Below are positions 60,158 to 64,000 of a DNA stretch of 64,000 bases, one piece after another. The DNA is from UBA2199 sp964628035 (GTDB lineage Bacteria > Acidobacteriota > Aminicenantia > UBA2199): positions 99,636 to 163,635 of the forward strand of contig CAZVPI010000004.1 in the NCBI GenBank assembly GCA_964628035.1, given 5' to 3'. The notes beneath the pieces were generated by a model. The model was not told where the DNA came from, made no database searches, and saw only the letters and a list, made by a program, of their open reading frames with translations. Within the stretch, counting starts at the first letter, position 1. Each line of letters begins with the position of its first letter. The position numbers and the translations under genes are program-made.

Positions 60158-61233
60158 ACGTCCACCAGTTCCTCACCTCCTATTCCTACGGCGACGCCAT
60201 CGGCAACGAGGCGCTGGAAATCCGTGATTTTCTGCGCGGACGGGGCATCGGCTCCGAGATCTTCACCCTGCTTTTCCACCCGCGCTACGCCGGCCAGGTG
60301 CGCAACTACCTGGAATACGACCGCTTCTCCTCCCCGGACAACACCGTCCTCTTCCATTTTTCCATCGGCTCGCCGGTGACGAAAAAGTTCCTGCGCCTTC
60401 CCGACCGCAAGGTGATCATTTACCACAACATCACGCCGCACCGCTTTTTCCTCGACTATCACCGCACCCTGGCCAAGGACTGCTTCAAGGGCCGCCTGGA
60501 GCTGAAGAGCCTGGCCGGCCAGGTCGACCTGGCCCTGGGCGATTCCGAGTACAACCGCCGCGAGCTCGAGGAGGCCGGCTTTCCCCGCACCGGCGTGCTG
60601 CCGCTGGTGATGGACTTCTCCAAATTCGACGCGCCGGTGCTGCCGGTGTTCCGCGAGATGTTCGCCGACGGCAAGACCAACCTGCTGTTCGTCGGCCGCA
60701 TCATCCCCAACAAGAAGGTCGAGGACGTCCTCCGCGTCTTCGCCCTGTTCCAGCGGCATTTCCAGCCCGGCTCGCGCCTGTTCCTCGTCGGCGAGCACCG
60801 CGGCTTCGAACGCTACCTGTCGGCGCTGCAACGGCTGACGTCCGCCCTGGGGGCGCACGACGTCCACTTCAGCGGCCATGTGCCCCTGGCCGAGATGGTC
60901 TCCTACGCCAAGCTCTCCCACCTCTACCTGCACCTGAGCGAGCACGAGGGCTTCTGCGCCCCGGTGCTGGAAAGCTTCCACTTGGGCATCCCGGTGCTGG
61001 CCTACGACGCCGGCGCCGTGGGCGAGACGCTCAACGGCGGCGGCCTGCTGCTGCGCGGCAAGGAGCCGCTCGAGGTCGCCGCCCTGTGCCAGCAGGTGCT
61101 GACCCGCCCCGGGCTGCGCCGCGCCATCCTGGACGGGCAGGCCAGGGCGCTGGAGAAGTACCGCCGCCAGCGCACCGGCGGCATCCTGCTCGACTACCTG
61201 TGCGGCGGCGCTGCCGCGGCGGCGCCGTCATGA
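60154..61233 (+). CDS. GT4-type glycosyltransferase
   Basis: 359 aa, GT-B fold. The N-terminal domain has SYGDAIGNEALEIRDFLRGRG; the C-terminal nucleotide-sugar domain has NLLFVGRIIPNKKVEDVLRVF, FSGHVPLAEMVSYAKLSHLYLHLSEHEGFCAPVLESF with the retaining EX7E motif, and PVLAYDAGAVGET. Probably adds a sugar to an extracellular polysaccharide or lipid intermediate. ATGA overlaps on both sides tie it to the coiled-coil protein and thiI. Confidence 0.88.
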   Translation: MNVHQFLTSYSYGDAIGNEALEIRDFLRGRGIGSEIFTLLFHPRYAGQVRNYLEYDRFSSPDNTVLFHFSIGSPVTKKFLRLPDRKVIIYHNITPHRFFLDYHRTLAKDCFKGRLELKSLAGQVDLALGDSEYNRRELEEAGFPRTGVLPLVMDFSKFDAPVLPVFREMFADGKTNLLFVGRIIPNKKVEDVLRVFALFQRHFQPGSRLFLVGEHRGFERYLSALQRLTSALGAHDVHFSGHVPLAEMVSYAKLSHLYLHLSEHEGFCAPVLESFHLGIPVLAYDAGAVGETLNGGGLLLRGKEPLEVAALCQQVLTRPGLRRAILDGQARALEKYRRQRTGGILLDYLCGGAAAAAPS

Positions 61234-62369
61234 GCGCGGCGCCTCTTCCTGAGGCCGAGGGCCTTCCCGGCGGCGGCCGGGCCCTCATCGTCCGCTACGG
61301 CGAGATCGGCCTCAAGGGCCGCAACCGCAGCGCCTTCGAGCGCAAGCTCCGCGACCACCTGGCATGGTTCCTGCGCGCGCACGGCCACGGCTTCGCGGCC
61401 ATCGAGCTCGAGCGCGGCCGCATTTACCTGCGCGGCGTCGAGGGCTGCCCCGACCTGCGGCAGGTCCTCGGCGTCCATTCGTTCAGCCCGGCGCTGGAGA
61501 TCGAGCGCGACTTCGAGCGGCTGAAGCGTACGGCGGCGCTGTTCTATCCCGCCATCCGCGGCCGCCGTGATTTCCGCGTCAGCTGCCAGCGCATCGCCAA
61601 GGATTTCTCCCCGGATTCGATGGGGGTCGAGCGCGAGCTGGGCCGGCTGATCGAGGCGGAGACCGGGGTGCCGGTGCGGCTGAAGGACCCCGACGTCGAG
61701 CTGCGGGTGGAGATCGGCCAGCGCCGCATCTACCTGTTCAGCGAGAAGATCCCCGGCTTCGGGGGCTTTCCCGTGGGCAGCTCGGGGAAACTGCTCTCGC
61801 TGCTATCGGGGGGCATCGACTCGCCGGTGGCCACCTTCCTGATGATGAAGCGCGGCGTGCTGCCGGTGCTGCTGCACTTCGCCGTCTCGGATGCGGAGAC
61901 GGCCAAGGTGCGCCGGCTGCGCGACCGGCTGCAGGAGTTCGCCTCCGGCGAGGAACTGAAGCTGATCGTCATCCCCCGCGAGGAGATTTTCCTGGGCCGC
62001 CTGCCCGCCCTCTACGGCACGCGCTTCGAGCCCTATGTCTGCGTCGTGTGCAAGTACCGCATGCACAAGACGGCGGTTGAGGTGGCGCGGCGCGAGGGGG
62101 CGCTGGGAATCGTCACCGGCGACAACCTGGCCCAGGTGGCGTCGCAGACGCTCAAGAACCTTCTGGCCTCGCGGGCGGCGGCCGCCCTGCCGGTCTACAG
62201 CCCGCTGATCGCCTTCGAAAAGAACGAGACCGTGGCTCTGGCCCGCCGGATCGGCACCTACGAGATCTCCATCGCCGCCGCCGCCGGCTGCACGCCGCCG
62301 CGCGACCCCAAGACCGGCGTCGATGCGCAGCGCCTGCAAAAGGTCCTGCGCGAGACCGGGTTGGAATAG
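61230..62369 (+). CDS. thiI: tRNA 4-thiouridine synthetase ThiI
   Basis: 379 aa, rhodanese-free form. Ferredoxin-like and THUMP regions (GRALIVRYGEIGLKGRNRSAFERKLRDHL, SCQRIAKDFSPDSMGVERELG) precede the PP-loop ATPase with SGGIDSPVATFLMMKRG and VCKYRMHKTAVEVARREGA. It activates tRNA U8 for thiolation and may aid thiazole synthesis; without the rhodanese domain the sulfur donor must be another persulfide carrier. ATG 61230 overlaps the glycosyltransferase stop. Confidence 0.93.
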   Translation: MSAAPLPEAEGLPGGGRALIVRYGEIGLKGRNRSAFERKLRDHLAWFLRAHGHGFAAIELERGRIYLRGVEGCPDLRQVLGVHSFSPALEIERDFERLKRTAALFYPAIRGRRDFRVSCQRIAKDFSPDSMGVERELGRLIEAETGVPVRLKDPDVELRVEIGQRRIYLFSEKIPGFGGFPVGSSGKLLSLLSGGIDSPVATFLMMKRGVLPVLLHFAVSDAETAKVRRLRDRLQEFASGEELKLIVIPREEIFLGRLPALYGTRFEPYVCVVCKYRMHKTAVEVARREGALGIVTGDNLAQVASQTLKNLLASRAAAALPVYSPLIAFEKNETVALARRIGTYEISIAAAAGCTPPRDPKTGVDAQRLQKVLRETGLE

Positions 62370-62371
62370 GA

Positions 62372-63237
62372 TCACAGGGCCAGGCTCACTCCAGCCGCCA
62401 GTTCCCAGCCCGACAGGTCGAGGAGGAAGCGGCGCGATGCCGTCGAAGCGCCGGCGTCGTTGCCGGACAGGTCGTACTCGATGCCGCCCCATTCGCGCTG
62501 CAGGCCCTCGCGCCACACGCGCCATTCCGCTTGCCATTCCTGCTGCAGAGCATTCTGGGCGGCGTTGCGGCCGCGGGTTTGGTCTTCGTAGTGCCCGGGG
62601 CCCGAGAAGCGGCCGGCGCGGCGCAGGGCATAGCCTCCCTTCACGTGCAGGGCCAGCTGCCGGGACAAGTCCAGTCGCAGCCGGGCCATGGCCTCGGCGG
62701 CGATCCCGCTGCCACGGCCGCGCAGGTCATAAACCTGCTGCCACTCGCTCCAGTAGCCGTCGGCCTCCATCAACCGGTAGCGCTGCACCTCCAGGACGCG
62801 CAGGGCGGCGAACATCGGGCCGGCGGCCAGGCGCAGGCCGAGTGGAAGAACTCGGGAAATGCAAGTTCCATGGAATAGACGCCCGGCGCCGTGACCTGGT
62901 CGGGCCGGCGGTCGTCGATGCGGTGGACCTGCGCCAGCCATGAGGACCGCCTCCGCTCGAGGAACCGCAGGCCGGCGGAAACGGCGACCCGCGGCCCGAG
63001 GGTGTGCCCGATGCGCAGGGCCAGGGGGAAGCCGCCGCGCAGCGAACGCAGCCCCGGATCCACCGGCTCCTCCAGGACGTAGATGAAGGCACCGCCGGAG
63101 AAGCGCTGCTGCGCCAGGTAGCCGTCGCGATGGAGGAAATCGATCCGCGCCTGCCGGCCCTCGAGACAAGCGTTCAAGTCTGTCGGCTCGAGGCTGGAGA
63201 CGCCGGCCGAGCACTCGACGAACCAGCCGCGGCTCAG
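62372..63237 (-). pseudogene. Outer-membrane beta-barrel protein gene with frameshift
   Basis: One frame from CTG 63237 reads WFVECSAGVSSLEPTDLNACLEG, FSGGAFIYVLEEP, LALRIGHTLGPRVAVSAGLRFLE and then stops making sense near 62850. The next frame continues with LGLRLAAGPMFAALRVLEVQRYRLMEADGYW and ends WELAAGVSLAL, a typical barrel C-terminus. One base gained or lost near 62845-62860 would join them. CTG 63237 overlaps the rsmD TGA, but no signal peptide precedes the barrel, so the N-terminus may also be lost. Confidence 0.65.
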
Positions 63238-63827
63238 GCCTCGGTCCCATCGACAGGCGCAGCCATGGCCGTCGCCTCGGAATGGCCGTAAAAATCGAGG
63301 CACTCGCGGCCGATGGTCACGCTGCGGCGCAGGGTGAAATAGGAAGTGGCGAAGCGCAGCCGCGCCGGCCGCTCCAGGACGATCAGGCCGTCGGGGCGCA
63401 GCACGCCGCGTTTGTGGAGGACCTTCAGGGGATTGGCGTACTCCAGCATGGCATAGGGCGGGTCGAGGTAGGCCAGGTCGAAGCGGAAGCCGTCCTTGGC
63501 CAGGGCGATGATCGAGCGGTTGAAGTCGCCGCAGATCACGCGGTAGAAATCGGGCGCGACGCCGATCTTTTCCAGGTTGTGGCGGATGGCGCGCGCCGCC
63601 TCCGGCAGGTCGTCGATGAAGACCACGTATTCGGCGCCCCGCGACAGCGCCTCGATGCCGATGTTGCCGCTGCCGGCGAAGCCGTCGAGGAAGATCCTTT
63701 CCTTGACTTCGGTCTGCAGGATGTCGAAAAAGGTGAGTTTGACCTTGTACATGGTCGGGCGGATGAGCGGGCTCTTGCCGCCGCGCAGAACCCTGCCCTT
63801 GTACAAGCCGCTGCTGACACGGATCAT
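63234..63827 (-). CDS. rsmD: 16S rRNA (guanine966-N2)-methyltransferase RsmD
   Basis: 197 aa. SAM-binding FAGSGNIGIEALSRGA at 50-64 and catalytic DPPYA at 122-126; KGRVLRGGKSPLIRPTMYKVK near the start matches the family basic region. It methylates G966 of 16S rRNA. The start is ATG 63827, because the -10 box ends 6 nt before it and no SD exists. Its stop overlaps the CTG of the broken barrel gene. Confidence 0.93.
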   Translation of the reverse strand: MIRVSSGLYKGRVLRGGKSPLIRPTMYKVKLTFFDILQTEVKERIFLDGFAGSGNIGIEALSRGAEYVVFIDDLPEAARAIRHNLEKIGVAPDFYRVICGDFNRSIIALAKDGFRFDLAYLDPPYAMLEYANPLKVLHKRGVLRPDGLIVLERPARLRFATSYFTLRRSVTIGRECLDFYGHSEATAMAAPVDGTEA

Positions 63828-63833
63828 GCAGGC

Positions 63834-63862
63834 AGTATACAGGCTTCGGCGGCCGCTTTCAA
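63834..63862 (-). promoter_or_regulatory. Leaderless promoter of rsmD
   Basis: TTGAAA (63862-63857), 17 nt, TATACT (63839-63834), then exactly 6 nt to ATG 63827 on the minus strand. Confidence 0.7.
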
Positions 63863-63906
63863 CCTGCGGCCCCCGCGGTCCGTTCCTGGGCCGGCGTGCG
63901 GCCGGC

Positions 63907-64000
63907 TCACCCCTCCCAGCCGGCCAGGCGGGCCAGCAGCCACCAGGCGGCCCCCTGGTTGGCTAGATTCCCGCTCGCGGGGGTCCCGGCCGAGGCGCGG
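63907..64000 (-). CDS. 3' end of an unidentified gene entering from the right
   Basis: The frame is open from the window edge to TGA at 63909-63907 and reads NLANQGAAWWLLARLAGWEG at its end. Codon bias matches the neighbours. Too short to assign; the rest lies beyond position 64000. Confidence 0.5.
   Translation of the reverse strand, partial: RASAGTPASGNLANQGAAWWLLARLAGWEG

Noticed and set aside
62840..62870. Programmed frameshifting in the barrel gene
   Set aside because: No slippery heptanucleotide or following pseudoknot is visible; mutation or sequence error is simpler.

Overview
This window is about 64 kb of GC-rich bacterial chromosome with roughly 50 intact protein genes. Codon choice is strongly G/C at third positions, Shine-Dalgarno sites are AGGAGG-like, and promoters are sigma70-like (TTGACA/17/TATAAT). 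The gene mix (M56/BlaI regulator pair, type IV pilus assembly operon with a lipoprotein secretin, fused FeS/FAD xanthine dehydrogenase subunit, YgeW/YgeX/YgeY/YgfK-type set) fits an anaerobic or facultative member of the Acidobacteriota/Candidatus Aminicenantes area. That placement is an inference, not a proof. No rRNA, tRNA, CRISPR or insertion sequence was seen.

Layout. 0-2.2 kb: a minus-strand operon of small uncharacterised genes, cut by the window edge. 2.6-8.1 kb: a small lipoprotein, a HEAT-repeat protein, greA, an alpha/beta hydrolase and a PAS-PAS hybrid histidine kinase. 8.4-19.3 kb: working genes (slipin, BioD/DRTGG ATPase, SDR-DUF2867 protein, trans-sulfuration PLP enzyme, ECF sigma factor with a small membrane partner) mixed with at least seven decayed or interrupted genes. 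19.6-25.4 kb: M56 peptidase/BlaI pair with two matching operators, a PutP-like symporter and a PHP phosphoesterase. 25.6-37.8 kb: two minus-strand operons forming a purine/uric-acid-type catabolic cluster. They hold ygeW, a ygfK/dihydropyrimidine-dehydrogenase-like flavoprotein and ygeX in one, and a membrane protein, two xanthine dehydrogenase subunits and ygeY in the other. 38-50.5 kb: yjbQ, an EamA transporter, tdk, a 5'-nucleotidase lipoprotein, a guanine-deaminase-like enzyme, an OPA antiporter with a P-loop kinase, rmuC, a LiaF-like protein, a secreted CARDB-like protein and an M19 dipeptidase. 50.6-59 kb: serS followed by a tightly overlapping pilus/secretion operon (pilC, pilB, then PilM-, PilN-, PilO- and PilP-like genes and a secretin). 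59.1-64 kb: HU, a coiled-coil protein, a glycosyltransferase, thiI, a frameshifted outer-membrane protein, rsmD and the tail of another gene.

The least-explained signal is non-coding. At least twelve intergenic regions between 14.9 and 49.2 kb carry degenerate tandem heptamers that stay in exact 7-bp register for 4 to 12 units. Several word families occur (GTACGGC, GTGACGA, ATCACGA, GTTCGAC, GTGAAAA, purine-rich GGGAAGA and GGTAGAG). They are often laid out as inverted pairs, sometimes nested, and usually abut gene 3' ends. Cyanobacterial STRR heptamers are the closest known analogue.

A second non-coding signal is a class of genes with no Shine-Dalgarno site whose -10 box ends exactly 6 nt before the start codon (the SDR gene, putP, yjbQ, serS, rsmD; 7 nt for the deaminase gene), which predicts leaderless mRNAs. 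Starts on CTG or TTG inside overlapping operons are also well supported.
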